A stretch of DNA of 49,920 bases from CBIFVZ01 sp966185765. Lineage in GTDB: Bacteria > Pseudomonadota > Gammaproteobacteria > Enterobacterales > Enterobacteriaceae. The DNA lies in the NCBI GenBank assembly GCA_966185765.1, contig CBIFVZ010000017.1:1-49920 (forward strand). Reading direction: 5' to 3'. Positions 1 through 8,673 of this stretch are shown piece by piece. Each line of letters opens with the position of its first letter. The stretch's first letter is position 1. Both the position numbers and the translations under genes were made by a program. The notes beneath the pieces are model-generated. The model saw nothing but the letters and a program-made list of their open reading frames with translations, searched no databases and was not told the origin of the DNA.

Positions 1-1
1 C

Positions 2-553
2 CAACAGTTTGTACGTAACCAGTATATCGTACAGTTGAGTGAAGTACTGGGCGTTAAGGTTGAAACCGCGCGTCGCATGACCGAAGGTATGGCGCTGGCC
101 ACACTGGTTGTGGCGGCGAAAAACGGGAAGAACTTGCCGAATACAGGCGGGATCGTACAGTCAGCGACAGGAAAAATTGTTCAATCAAGGATAAATATTG
201 CTAATGATAGAACTCGATTTACTCCAATAAGACCAGCAACGGGAGAACCAGTTTCTGCGGGGTTCAATCATGTTCTAGAGGGACATTTTAATAGACCTGT
301 TGCTAATTCAAGGTCAGTATTTAATGTCACGCCCGATGAATTAAAAAAAATCCTTCAAAATCCATCTATAGTATCTTCACCAGTGACCGCAATTCCCGGT
401 GGCCAGTTTGTGAGAACGGTTGATGTTGGTCGTGTAATCGGAACAACATCTCTTAAAGAAGGAGGAGTCCCGACATCGGTTATCAAAGTATTTACTGATA
501 AGGCGGGAAATCTAATAACCACTTATCCTGTCAAAGGTGAGATTACTCAATGA
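2..553 (+). CDS. CdiA-type toxin, C-terminal end (5' partial)
   Basis: The reading frame is open from base 2, so this is the tail of a larger protein whose start lies left of the window. The first 50 or so codons (QQFVRNQYIVQLSEV..., then ARRMTEGMALATLVVAAKNGKNLPN) look like the linker region found before toxin domains of CdiA/filamentous-haemagglutinin proteins. The last 130 residues are a variable toxin-like domain with a GFNHVLEGHF motif (two His, one Glu), a TSLKEGG segment and a C-terminal beta-rich stretch, which resembles small BECR/EndoU-like RNase toxins; that fold is an inference. The stop overlaps the start of the next gene by 4 bp (ATGA), the usual toxin-immunity coupling. Base composition changes to AT-rich where the toxin domain begins, as expected for exchangeable CdiA tips. 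The enzyme activity is not established. Confidence 0.72.
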   Translation, partial: QQFVRNQYIVQLSEVLGVKVETARRMTEGMALATLVVAAKNGKNLPNTGGIVQSATGKIVQSRINIANDRTRFTPIRPATGEPVSAGFNHVLEGHFNRPVANSRSVFNVTPDELKKILQNPSIVSSPVTAIPGGQFVRTVDVGRVIGTTSLKEGGVPTSVIKVFTDKAGNLITTYPVKGEITQ

Positions 554-1062
554 ATAAACATATAAAAAAAACATGGGGAAAATTTCAGCAGGCGGTTGTT
601 CTCCTTGATGATAAATCTGGGCCAGAGGTTGTTTTTTTGCTCATCCGCAATTGGCTTTTGGAGCACGACTGGCTTCTTGATCTGGATGAGATGAAAATTT
701 ATCATATTGATAAATATATAAATATTGACATTAACTCTTGTCCAGTCAGTCATTCTTCGTTAAAAGATGATGAGTTAGTGGTGTTTAAGAAAAATATTGC
801 CCTACCAGATCGAAACCTGTCAGGAATTGCTCGGATCATTCGAGATACTCTTGAAAGCTTGATTATTTTTGAAGCAGACAAATCTTGTGAGCAATGCGGT
901 AAGCACGGCTTAGGTGTTTATATGACACCGCATTCAAATAAAGTGGTTTTAGAGTGTGGTCAATGCGGTTACGCGATGTATGATAATGATCACCCTTATA
1001 ATAAGGACGAGGAGATCGTCCCCGCGACAGAGAAAGTTTTACGTCTATCAGGATATATTTAA
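550..1062 (+). CDS. Probable CDI immunity protein with zinc-ribbon motif
   Basis: This 170-residue cytoplasmic protein starts inside the stop codon of the upstream toxin (ATGA overlap), the position of a cdiI gene. There is no signal peptide or membrane segment. The C-terminal third holds CEQC and, about 20 residues later, CGQC, a C-x2-C/C-x2-C zinc-ribbon pattern. The N-terminal part is acidic and rich in Trp, Leu and Asp. By context it should bind and neutralise the toxin encoded just before it; the sequence itself does not match an immunity family that I can name. It is AT-rich like the toxin tip. A stand-alone zinc-ribbon protein is the alternative, but the overlap with the toxin favours immunity. 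Confidence 0.6.
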   Translation: MNKHIKKTWGKFQQAVVLLDDKSGPEVVFLLIRNWLLEHDWLLDLDEMKIYHIDKYINIDINSCPVSHSSLKDDELVVFKKNIALPDRNLSGIARIIRDTLESLIIFEADKSCEQCGKHGLGVYMTPHSNKVVLECGQCGYAMYDNDHPYNKDEEIVPATEKVLRLSGYI

Positions 1063-1063
1063 G

Positions 1064-1537
1064 CATTTTTTTGTTGAGAATAATGCGCTAGCCGGTCTTT
1101 CCGATGGGCAGACAGTAATTGTCAGAGAGCGTAACACTGATGGCTGAGCGCCTGACAGCAAAGAGAAAGCCGCGATTCACGGTGTCATTGGCGCCATACA
1201 GGCCAGTCTTGGCGGTGGCAGCGCTCTGGCCGGAGGTCTGGCTGGCTTAGGCAGCGAAGCCTGCGGGCAACTGGTGGATGATTACCTGAGCAGCCACACC
1301 ACGCTTGATCCCAGCGAGAAGGCGGCGATTACCCAGTGGGCCTCAGCCCTGAGCGGTGCGGCTATCGGTAGTGTGGTTGCGGGTAACAACGGCACACAGT
1401 CTGGCGCGGCTATCTCTCTGGAGGCAGAGCGTTACAACCGATAGTTGCACCGGAACAAACGGGCAGAAATCAAAAAGCTGGCAGAGAGTGACGAAGAGAA
1501 GGAAGAGCGCCTGTTGGAAAAGCCTACCGTCGGGTGA
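1064..1537 (+). pseudogene. Decayed orphan CdiA module (VENN/pre-toxin region)
   Basis: One frame reads VENNALAGLSDGQ (VENN at 1073-1084), a stop at 1145, then a long Gly/Ala-rich segment (AAIHGVIGAIQASLGGGSALAGG... LDPSEKAAITQWASALSGAAIGSVVAG), a stop at 1442, and a charged tail ending at 1537. This is the pre-toxin VENN region of CdiA proteins, interrupted by two in-frame stops and without an N-terminal start, so it cannot make a full protein. Orphan cdiA-CT fragments downstream of an intact toxin-immunity pair are well known and supply toxin tips by recombination. This one is more GC-rich than the preceding pair. No toxin domain or immunity gene follows it before the ABC permease at 1710. 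Confidence 0.75.
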
Positions 1538-1709
1538 ACTGTGCGGCAAGTTTGCATTGGGTTCACCTGAGTGTAAGTATCCCGCAGCGCTACGCCATGC
1601 TTAACAGCCCATTTGTAAGTCCCCCGCAAAATAATTTTGCCTGTTAGTGGCCTTAAAATCCGGCGGCGCACTTTCACCGCCCTGCTACCGTTAACGCGAC
1701 AGGACCCGG

Positions 1710-2816
1710 TCAGGAAACTTTCTTTTTGAAGACGATATATGCCGGTCCGGTAGTAATAACAATTGTCAACAACAGCGGCCAGATATGGGGCCAGATGGGA
1801 GTTAAACCGGCATCTTTCAGATAGAGCGCTTTAACGATGCTGGTGAAGTGCCTGACCGGATTAATCCAGGTTAGCTTCTGTAGCCACACCGGCATATTTT
1901 CCACCGGAGAGACATACCCTGAAAGCAGGATCGCGGGCATAAGAAAAATGAATATACCAATAAAAGCCTGCTGCTGGGTCATGCAAAATGCCGAAATAAG
2001 CAAACCGGTGCCGACCAGAGAAATACAGTATATCAGTATGGTGAAATAGAATAGCCAGAGAGAGCCGACAAAGGCAATCTGATAGCCAAAAATGCCAATA
2101 ACCAGCACCAGCGTTGCCTGAAAAACAGCGATACACAGCGCCGGAATGGCCTTACCGACAAAAATATCCCCAGTGGTCAACGGCGAAACTAATAATTGTT
2201 CCAGATTTCCGTATTCACGTTCGCTGGTAATGGACAACGCCGTAATGGTCAACACGGCAATTGTGGCCACCATCGCTATCAGTGAGGGAATGACAAACCA
2301 TTTGTAATCCAACTCAGGGTTATACCAATTACGAATGATTAACTGACTGTTGTGGCTGCGGGCTTGCTGCCCCAGAAGGGTCTGCTGATAGTCTTGAGCG
2401 ATTTGCTGAATATAGCCGGCCGCAATTTGAGCGCTGTTTGAGTTGCGTCCATCCAGGATGATTTGCAAAGACGCGTTTTTGCCACTGAGCAAGTTGCGGG
2501 AGAAATTTTCCGGAATACGAACAACCAACAGCGCTTTTTGCTGTTCTATGACCGTTTTGATCTCCTGTGGGTTTCTCAGTCGCAGCAGGTGAGAAAACGA
2601 ACTGGCGTGGGCAATACGCTGGGTAAGCTCCGTGGACGCAAGGCCGCTGTCTTCTGAGTAAACGGCAACAGTGGCACCATTGACTTCCAGCGTCGCTGCA
2701 AAGGGGAAAAGTAAAACCTGAAACAACACAGGAGCCACGAGTATAATTCGGGTTTGCGGGTCGCGTAATAACGAATGTAGCTCCTTAACCACTAAAGACA
2801 GTATCCGATGAAACAC
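1710..2816 (-). CDS. ABC-2 permease, YbhR-like
   Basis: This 368-residue membrane protein has the layout of ABC-2 export permeases: one N-terminal membrane segment (ILVAPVLFQVLLFPF), a periplasmic domain of about 140 residues, then five membrane segments from about residue 175. Its length equals that of E. coli YbhR. The SEREYGNLEQLLVSPL coupling loop and the PAILLSGYVSPVENMP segment are typical of the YhhJ/YbhR family. Translation likely begins at GTG with GGGAG upstream. It is the last gene of a leftward four-gene unit (adaptor, ATPase, two permeases) and starts 13 bp after the preceding permease. It should form a heterodimeric channel with that protein. The substrate is unknown; E. coli YbhFSR has been linked to drug and cation efflux. 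Confidence 0.85.
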   Translation of the reverse strand: MFHRILSLVVKELHSLLRDPQTRIILVAPVLFQVLLFPFAATLEVNGATVAVYSEDSGLASTELTQRIAHASSFSHLLRLRNPQEIKTVIEQQKALLVVRIPENFSRNLLSGKNASLQIILDGRNSNSAQIAAGYIQQIAQDYQQTLLGQQARSHNSQLIIRNWYNPELDYKWFVIPSLIAMVATIAVLTITALSITSEREYGNLEQLLVSPLTTGDIFVGKAIPALCIAVFQATLVLVIGIFGYQIAFVGSLWLFYFTILIYCISLVGTGLLISAFCMTQQQAFIGIFIFLMPAILLSGYVSPVENMPVWLQKLTWINPVRHFTSIVKALYLKDAGLTPIWPHIWPLLLTIVITTGPAYIVFKKKVS

Positions 2817-2829
2817 AATTCACTCCCGG

Positions 2830-3972
2830 TCAGTCAAGACGACGCTTTAATTTCCAGGCGGTAAGGCCGATAAAGAAAAGCACTGATAGCAACAAATAAA
2901 ACGCATTCCAGTAAAACAAAACGTCGATATTGCCAGCCAGAAACAGGGTCTGAAGCGTACTGACAAAATAACGGGCAGGAATGACCCAGGTTACTGCACG
3001 GATAAACGCAGGCATGCTGGCGATTTCGAAAATAAAACCAGATAGCATAATGGTAGGCAGAAATGCGGCATTGACGGTTATTAATGCCGCATTGAACTGG
3101 TTGCGCGTAACGGCGGAAATAAACAACCCCATAGCCAGGGTACTGATAAGAAACAGGCTGCCGATTGCCAACAGCATGAGCAGCGACCCCTGGAAGGGAA
3201 TTCCCATTACCAGCACCGCAATAGCCAGGCACAGGAACATGGCTATCATGCCAAGAAAATAATAAGGAATAAATTTAGAAAGCAGCAGTTCCGTTCGCGT
3301 TACCTGCGTGGTCAGTAGCGCTTCCATCGTGCCACGTTCCCATTCGCGAGCAATGACCAGTGAAGTGAGGATCGCGCCAACAACAGTCACAATGATTGCA
3401 ATAGCACCAGGAATAATAAAATGCTGGCTGATTACTGCGGCATTGAACCAGTAACGCGGGTGAGCGTCGATCAAAGGCGCCGGGTGCGCCCCGCCACGTG
3501 AAGCGAGTTCCTGTCGCCATATATTCCAGACGCCGCTTGCATAGGACTGCACAAAATTGGCGGTATTGGGTTCCGTGCCATCGGTAATGACCTGGATGGG
3601 GGCGCTGTCCTGCGGACGTGAAAACCGTTGGGCAAAATTGAGTGGAATAACGATCATCCCGCTAATTTCACCGGCCTGCAGCCGGTAAATCATGTTTTGC
3701 CGATCGTTGCTGACCAAAGCCTCTATCCAGGGCGATGCCTCAAAGGCCTGCACCAGGGTATGGGCTTCCAGGCTCTCCTGCTCAACAACAATGCCAATTC
3801 GCAGCCTGTCGGAGTCCAGATTGATGCCATAGCCGAATATCACTAGCAGTAGGACAGGCATGACAAAGGCTATCAAAATATTACTGGGATCGCGCAGGAT
3901 TTGGAGCGTTTCTTTATGACATAAAACCCTCAGCCGGCGCCATGAAAAAGCGGCTTTACGCGACGTTTTCAT
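2830..3972 (-). CDS. ABC-2 permease, YbhS-like
   Basis: The product is about 380 residues and strongly YbhS-like: RRLRVLCHKETLQILRDPSN at the N terminus, IFGYGINLDS, a periplasmic domain, VVGAILTSLVIAREWERGTMEALL and RAVTWVIPARYFVSTLQ. It has one N-terminal and five C-terminal membrane segments. I place the start at the ATG ending at 3972, which has GGAG about 10 bases upstream and gives a length close to YbhS (377 residues). An ATG at 3993 is also open but its AGGAG is only about 1-2 bases away. Either start lies inside the end of the ATPase gene, so translation is coupled. Partner of the following permease. Confidence 0.85.
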   Translation of the reverse strand: MKTSRKAAFSWRRLRVLCHKETLQILRDPSNILIAFVMPVLLLVIFGYGINLDSDRLRIGIVVEQESLEAHTLVQAFEASPWIEALVSNDRQNMIYRLQAGEISGMIVIPLNFAQRFSRPQDSAPIQVITDGTEPNTANFVQSYASGVWNIWRQELASRGGAHPAPLIDAHPRYWFNAAVISQHFIIPGAIAIIVTVVGAILTSLVIAREWERGTMEALLTTQVTRTELLLSKFIPYYFLGMIAMFLCLAIAVLVMGIPFQGSLLMLLAIGSLFLISTLAMGLFISAVTRNQFNAALITVNAAFLPTIMLSGFIFEIASMPAFIRAVTWVIPARYFVSTLQTLFLAGNIDVLFYWNAFYLLLSVLFFIGLTAWKLKRRLD

Positions 3973-5719
3973 CAGCCATTTTCTCCGGGTCATACTCCTG
4001 TATCAGACTGAAAAAAACCTGTTCTATGGTTGGTGCAGGCCGTGTTGAAGTCGCTATTTTCTCCTTCAACGCATCAGGCGTTCCTTCTGCAATAATTTTA
4101 CCCTGATACACCAGACTGATTCGATCGCAGTACTCCGCCTCTTCCATAAAGTGTGTCGTCACCATGACCGTCACCCCCTGATTAACCATCCCATTGATAA
4201 GCGACCAGAATTCACGCCGTGTGAGAGGATCGACCCCAGATGTTGGCTCATCGAGAAACAGCACGGCGGGTTCATGCATCAAACAACATGCCAGAGCCAG
4301 CCGCTGTCTGAACCCTGGCGGCAACGTTTCCGATGCCTGATTAAGAAAGGGATCGAGATGAAGAGTTGTAATCATTTCCTGAATTTTCGCCCGCCGCTTT
4401 TTTCCACTCAGACCATAAATACCGGAAAAAAACCTCAGGTTCTGCATGACCGTCAATTTGCCGTACAGCGAATATTTTTGCGCCATGTAACCCAGTTGCT
4501 GGTGAGCCAGTACGGGATTTTTTTGCAAATCATATCCTGACACCAGCGCCTGTCCACTGGACGGCGAGAGCAACCCGCACATCATCTTAAATGTGGTGGA
4601 CTTTCCTGCCCCATTAGGGCCGAGCAAGCCAAATATCTCGCCTCTTTTCACCTGAAAACTCACGTTATTCGCTGCAACAAAGTCACCAAATTTTTTGGTA
4701 AGCTGGCGTGCTTCAATAACGGTTTCATTGGCTGCTTTCGGAACACAAAGTGACATTTTTGACAACGCTAACTGCGGCCCCGCCCGGCCGCCCAGCAAGT
4801 CGATAAAAGCGTCTTCAAAGCCAGGCTGCACGGTGGATATTTTCGCTGTTGTTGCAGCCAGTTGCTTAAAGAGAGCGGCGCTGTCGCACTCTTTTTTCAG
4901 GATCAGGCGGATATATTTTCCCTGCAGTGCGCCATCACTCACCTGCGGTAATGAGAGGATATGCTGAAAAAAAAGCCGGTTATTGCCATCAGGGAGGTGT
5001 AATAAAAAGGAACGCCCGCTTATACGCTGCGTCAGTTCGTGTGGTTTTCCGCTAAAAAGTAATTTTCCCTGATTCATCAACAACACTTCATTGCATTGTT
5101 CTACTTCCTCAAGGTTGGACGTGCTCCAGAGGATAATCATCCCCTCATGCGCCAGCTCGTGGATCATCTGCCAAAGTTCCTGGCGAGATATCGGGTCAAC
5201 GCCTACGCCAGGCTCATCAAGAAGCAGCACTTGCGGCTGGCCAAGCAGAGTACACGCCAGACCCAGCTTCTGCTTCATACCGCCGGAGAGCTTGCCAGCC
5301 AGACGCCCGGTAAAAGACGTTAAGTTAGTAAGCGTCAGAAGCCGTTGGAATATCTGTTGGCGTTCTTCAGGGTTTACACCACGCAGTTCGGCATAAAGAT
5401 TCAGATTTTCCATTACGCTCAAATCTTCATAAAGGCTGAACTTTTGCGGCATATAGCCAGTAATAGAGTGCAGCTCACGCGACTGCGAGACCGGGTCCAG
5501 CCCGTTTACGCGCAGGCTGCCCTGGCTCGGTTTTAATAAGCCGCACAACATACGTAGCAGCGTTGTCTTTCCTGCTCCATCCGGACCGATGAGTCCCGTC
5601 ACACAGCCGCTGCGCACAACAGCACTGACTTGCGTGACCGCGGGCGTCGCGGTTCCCGGAAAACATTTCCCCACATTGTGGAGCGTGATGCCATCACGGG
5701 GGGAGTGAATATCATCCAT
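3956..5719 (-). CDS. Double-NBD ABC transporter ATPase, YbhF-like
   Basis: This 587-residue cytoplasmic ATPase has two fused nucleotide-binding domains. NBD1 (about residues 10-230) has Walker A GPDGAGKTT, signature LSGGMKQKL and Walker B VLLLDEPGVGVD. NBD2 (about 340-560) has Walker A GPNGAGKST, a divergent signature LPPGFRQRL and Walker B VLFLDEPTSGVD followed by the switch His (TTHFMEEAE). The divergent second signature is, from memory, shared with YbhF, so it is not a defect of this copy. AGGAG precedes the ATG. The gene starts two bases after the adaptor gene ends and overlaps the first permease gene. It powers export by the two downstream permeases. Confidence 0.9.
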   Translation of the reverse strand: MDDIHSPRDGITLHNVGKCFPGTATPAVTQVSAVVRSGCVTGLIGPDGAGKTTLLRMLCGLLKPSQGSLRVNGLDPVSQSRELHSITGYMPQKFSLYEDLSVMENLNLYAELRGVNPEERQQIFQRLLTLTNLTSFTGRLAGKLSGGMKQKLGLACTLLGQPQVLLLDEPGVGVDPISRQELWQMIHELAHEGMIILWSTSNLEEVEQCNEVLLMNQGKLLFSGKPHELTQRISGRSFLLHLPDGNNRLFFQHILSLPQVSDGALQGKYIRLILKKECDSAALFKQLAATTAKISTVQPGFEDAFIDLLGGRAGPQLALSKMSLCVPKAANETVIEARQLTKKFGDFVAANNVSFQVKRGEIFGLLGPNGAGKSTTFKMMCGLLSPSSGQALVSGYDLQKNPVLAHQQLGYMAQKYSLYGKLTVMQNLRFFSGIYGLSGKKRRAKIQEMITTLHLDPFLNQASETLPPGFRQRLALACCLMHEPAVLFLDEPTSGVDPLTRREFWSLINGMVNQGVTVMVTTHFMEEAEYCDRISLVYQGKIIAEGTPDALKEKIATSTRPAPTIEQVFFSLIQEYDPEKMADENVA

Positions 5720-5721
5720 GT

Positions 5722-6720
5722 TTACTCCTGCTGGGAGGCTGGAAAACGCAGGGTGACGGGCATTCCCTGGCGCAATGCGTCATCCGGGTCGTTAACAATA
5801 ATCCGCAAGCGATAAACCAAATCGGTGCGCAACTGAGGGGTTTCAACACTTTTAGGCGTAAATTCAGCAGTATTCGCAACAAAACCAATTTTACCTGAAT
5901 AGGGTTTTTCAGGTCGTGCATCGGTAAAAATTTGCACTGGAGCGCCAGGGATCGCCCGGTGAAGGTTTAATTCATCAACGTAAGCGCGGATCCAGACTGG
6001 ACGTACCAATGACAGGTTGAGAACCGTGTCACCGGCAGCGAGCATCGTTCCCGGCTCAACCACGCGAGTAAGAATGACGCCGTTGGCAGGCGCGCGCAGG
6101 TCCGTATCCATCAGATTCAGCGACGCCTGGTCAGCGCTGGCCCGCGCCTGCGCCAGGTTACCTTTAGCCTGATCGATTTGCTGTTTTCTGTTGCCATTCT
6201 GATATTGATCCAGCTGATGTTTTGCCAGTTCAAGTGCCGCCTGTGCCTGATTGCGTGTGGTTCTGGCATTGTCAAGATCGTCAGCGGAGACGGCGCCGGA
6301 AGGCCATAACCGTTGCAGGCGTTTATAAAAATTTTCAGCATAAATAAACGCTTCCTGCCGCTGATTTACCGTAGAACGCGCCTGGGCAATTTCTTCTTCT
6401 CTGTAACCAGCCTGTAATAAATCCAGCTGTGCCTGGGCTGTCTTGACAGCGGAAAAGGCCTCATTTAGCGCATTGAGGTAGGGGGCCGGATCCAGCTTCG
6501 CGACAATCATACCCGCTTTTACGCTGTCTCCTTCATCAACGCTCAGTGAGGAAAGCCGCCCTGCAACCCGGAAGCTCAGATTAACAGTGCGAATATCGAC
6601 ATTACCATAAAGGGTTAATGTCTCATCGTGTTTATTTTTAAAAAAGACCACGCCAGCGACCACAACGACCCCAGCAGTCAAAACGAAAATAATGATCCAT
6701 TTTTTAAATAAGTTAATCAT
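5722..6720 (-). CDS. HlyD-family periplasmic adaptor, YbhG-like
   Basis: The product has 332 residues if started at the ATG ending at 6720, the same length as E. coli YbhG; an upstream ATG at 6777 would add 19 residues with no membrane-anchor logic. It has one N-terminal membrane anchor (WIIIFVLTAGVVVVAGVVFF), then LTLYGNVDIRTVNLSFRVAGR, a long coiled-coil hairpin (about residues 75-190, rich in Ala, Gln and Glu) and a lipoyl/beta-barrel part (LRAPANGVILTRVVEPGTML, RQGMPVTLRFP). It acts as the adaptor joining the inner-membrane ABC pump to an outer-membrane channel, which is not encoded here. First gene of the exporter operon, divergent from the acyl-carrier-protein operon. Confidence 0.88.
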   Translation of the reverse strand: MINLFKKWIIIFVLTAGVVVVAGVVFFKNKHDETLTLYGNVDIRTVNLSFRVAGRLSSLSVDEGDSVKAGMIVAKLDPAPYLNALNEAFSAVKTAQAQLDLLQAGYREEEIAQARSTVNQRQEAFIYAENFYKRLQRLWPSGAVSADDLDNARTTRNQAQAALELAKHQLDQYQNGNRKQQIDQAKGNLAQARASADQASLNLMDTDLRAPANGVILTRVVEPGTMLAAGDTVLNLSLVRPVWIRAYVDELNLHRAIPGAPVQIFTDARPEKPYSGKIGFVANTAEFTPKSVETPQLRTDLVYRLRIIVNDPDDALRQGMPVTLRFPASQQE

Positions 6721-7145
6721 GACGGCATTCCATAAATAAACGAAATGACTCCAGTATTTATTGTTAAAGACTCCCAAGCTTCCATGCTTACGCCTCTGCA
6801 GTTTGTTTTGATAACAGAGTTCACAGAGATATTTAACACCCCCGCCTTCCTTGTTTTATTTATTCTCAAAAAAACCATCTTGTACGTATAAATCCACCTT
6901 AGTGTTTCGTTTTAATAAATGCAATTAAAATGTAATTTCCGTTCTTACTCTGTGATCTTTAAGATGCGAGTGTTTCTGGAAAAATTCAATCCCCCGCGCC
7001 TTAATAGCTCTTTATGGATTCAAATATTATTTGCGGCAATATCAAAAAAATAATTTATGCCTGTTGACTTTATTAAAACGATAGCTTAATCATGAATTCT
7101 CTTCAGGCATGGAAGTTATAATTTTAATTAGAGAGGTAGAGATAC
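6721..7145. promoter_or_regulatory. Divergent AT-rich control region of the island
   Basis: These 425 bases separate the leftward exporter operon from the rightward fatty-acid-like operon and must hold both promoters. The sequence is strongly AT-rich, with runs of A and T (for example around 6862-6875 and 7040-7055), the composition expected of H-NS-bound horizontally acquired DNA. I see no clear operator palindrome and no open reading frame worth calling. A GAGAGG Shine-Dalgarno lies at about 7131-7136 in front of the acyl carrier protein ATG. Confidence 0.5.
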
Positions 7146-7397
7146 ATGGAGAGTAATGTCGTCATTTTTCTAAAAAATCTGGTCGATAAGTTAACCGACT
7201 TTGACGTAGCATCAATAACTAACGATACCACAATAGAAGAACTCGACCTTGTAAGCCTTGATTTTGTAACTATAAAAGTTGAAGCCAAAAAGGAACTTGG
7301 AATTGACATTGATCTGAATGCGCTGGCGGAGAGTGACCTGTTCACATTTGGCGAGTTAGTTGATTATCTTGAAAGAAATAGCCACGAGGTGAACTGA
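7146..7397 (+). CDS. Acyl carrier protein, divergent
   Basis: This 83-residue acidic protein has the size and helix pattern of an acyl carrier protein. The phosphopantetheine site is Ser37 in LDLVSLDFV, followed by the usual acidic helix II (VEAKKELGIDID). The Asp that normally precedes the modified Ser (DSL) is Val here. It is the first gene of the rightward operon and ends one base before the ketosynthase ATG. It should carry the growing acyl chain as a thioester on the 4'-phosphopantetheine arm, probably added by the transferase at the end of the cluster. It is more divergent than a housekeeping AcpP, which argues for a specialised pathway. Confidence 0.85.
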   Translation: MESNVVIFLKNLVDKLTDFDVASITNDTTIEELDLVSLDFVTIKVEAKKELGIDIDLNALAESDLFTFGELVDYLERNSHEVN

Positions 7398-7398
7398 A

Positions 7399-8673
7399 AT
7401 GGTCAGAACAGGAAATGAGTCCAACAGGGTTGTAATAACAGGATATGGCGGCATTTGTTCATTAGGAGAAAATACAAACGAGATTTGGCGCGCCGTCCTG
7501 GCAAAACAAATAGGTTACGAATTCTGGGACTCGCCAGGAAAAGGAATTACTGCAAAAGCGTTCGGAAGTATTAAAACCCCTTTAAACCTGACTAAGTTTT
7601 CCAAAAAAATATTAAAAAGCATTCCCCGCTTTGCTGAGTTAAGTTTATTGGCGACAGATGAAGCCATCGCTATGGCATTTGGTGAAGAACAAAATATCTC
7701 GGATTATTATGATAATCGAGACTGCGGAGTGATTATTGGCACAGGCTGGGCAGGGTTCGATTGCTCTGCAGTAAATTATTATGCCTACAGTGAGCCGGAG
7801 ACCATTGAAGCATCGGCACACAGCTGTTTTAACTCAATGCCAAGTATCGCAACATCAGTTACTTCAGTGAACTGGAAGTTAAAAGGTTATCAAAATACGC
7901 CAATTGCCGCCTGCGCTGCCGGCAATATTGCTATTGGTGATGCTTACGAAGTCATCAGAAGCGGCAGAGCAAGAATGATGATTGCCGGGGGAGCTGAAAG
8001 CCTGCTGGAGCCGTTTACCATGTGGTCAGTTGACGTGCTGAGAGCATTAACGAAAGAGCAGAACGATATCAGTAAGGCATGCTGCCCTTTCAGCGCAGAC
8101 AGAAGCGGTTTTGTTCTTGCGGAGGGAGCGGCGAGCGTGTGTCTGGAACGTCTTGAGGATGCCCTGGCGAGAAACGCAACGATTTATGGAGAAGTGGTAG
8201 GTTATGCTAATCACAGCGATGCTTATGTAAACCTGACCGCGCCAGCCCCCGATCTGGTGGGTCGTGTAACCACAATTCAGAAAGCCATGCAGTATGCGGG
8301 AATAAGCGGTGATGACATTGATTATATCAATGCTCACGGAACTTCGACGCCAATGAATGATTTAAACGAAACTCAGGTGCTGAAAGAAGTTTTAGGGCAG
8401 CGTGCGTATAAAATTCCCATATCCAGCACAAAGTCTTACACCGGTCACTTGATAGCGGCAGCAGGAAGTATGGAGACTATTTTCTGTCTGAAGGCTATTG
8501 AAGACAAGGTTATTCCTGCAACGATTAATCTTAAAAACCCCGATCCGAAATGTGATCTTAATTATGTGCCAAATGAGCATATGGTTGATCAGTCAATTAA
8601 CCATGCTTTGAATATCAACTATGGTTTTGGTGGTGCGAACAGCTGCCTGGTAATAAAGAGATATAACCAGTGA
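7399..8673 (+). CDS. Beta-ketoacyl-ACP synthase II-like (FabF/KAS II family)
   Basis: This 424-residue ketosynthase has the complete Cys-His-His triad: Cys172 in PIAACAAGN, His313 in NAHGTSTPMND and His350 in KSYTGHLIAAAG. The C terminus NYGFGGANSCLVIKR is typical of the family. It catalyses decarboxylative Claisen condensation of malonyl-ACP with an acyl primer. The active-site Cys means it is not a chain-length-factor subunit, and no second ketosynthase is present in the cluster. Several positions differ from housekeeping FabF (KSYTGH rather than KSMTGH), which fits a specialised substrate. It starts one base after the carrier protein gene and its stop overlaps the GTG start of the dehydratase gene. 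Confidence 0.92.
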   Translation: MVRTGNESNRVVITGYGGICSLGENTNEIWRAVLAKQIGYEFWDSPGKGITAKAFGSIKTPLNLTKFSKKILKSIPRFAELSLLATDEAIAMAFGEEQNISDYYDNRDCGVIIGTGWAGFDCSAVNYYAYSEPETIEASAHSCFNSMPSIATSVTSVNWKLKGYQNTPIAACAAGNIAIGDAYEVIRSGRARMMIAGGAESLLEPFTMWSVDVLRALTKEQNDISKACCPFSADRSGFVLAEGAASVCLERLEDALARNATIYGEVVGYANHSDAYVNLTAPAPDLVGRVTTIQKAMQYAGISGDDIDYINAHGTSTPMNDLNETQVLKEVLGQRAYKIPISSTKSYTGHLIAAAGSMETIFCLKAIEDKVIPATINLKNPDPKCDLNYVPNEHMVDQSINHALNINYGFGGANSCLVIKRYNQ

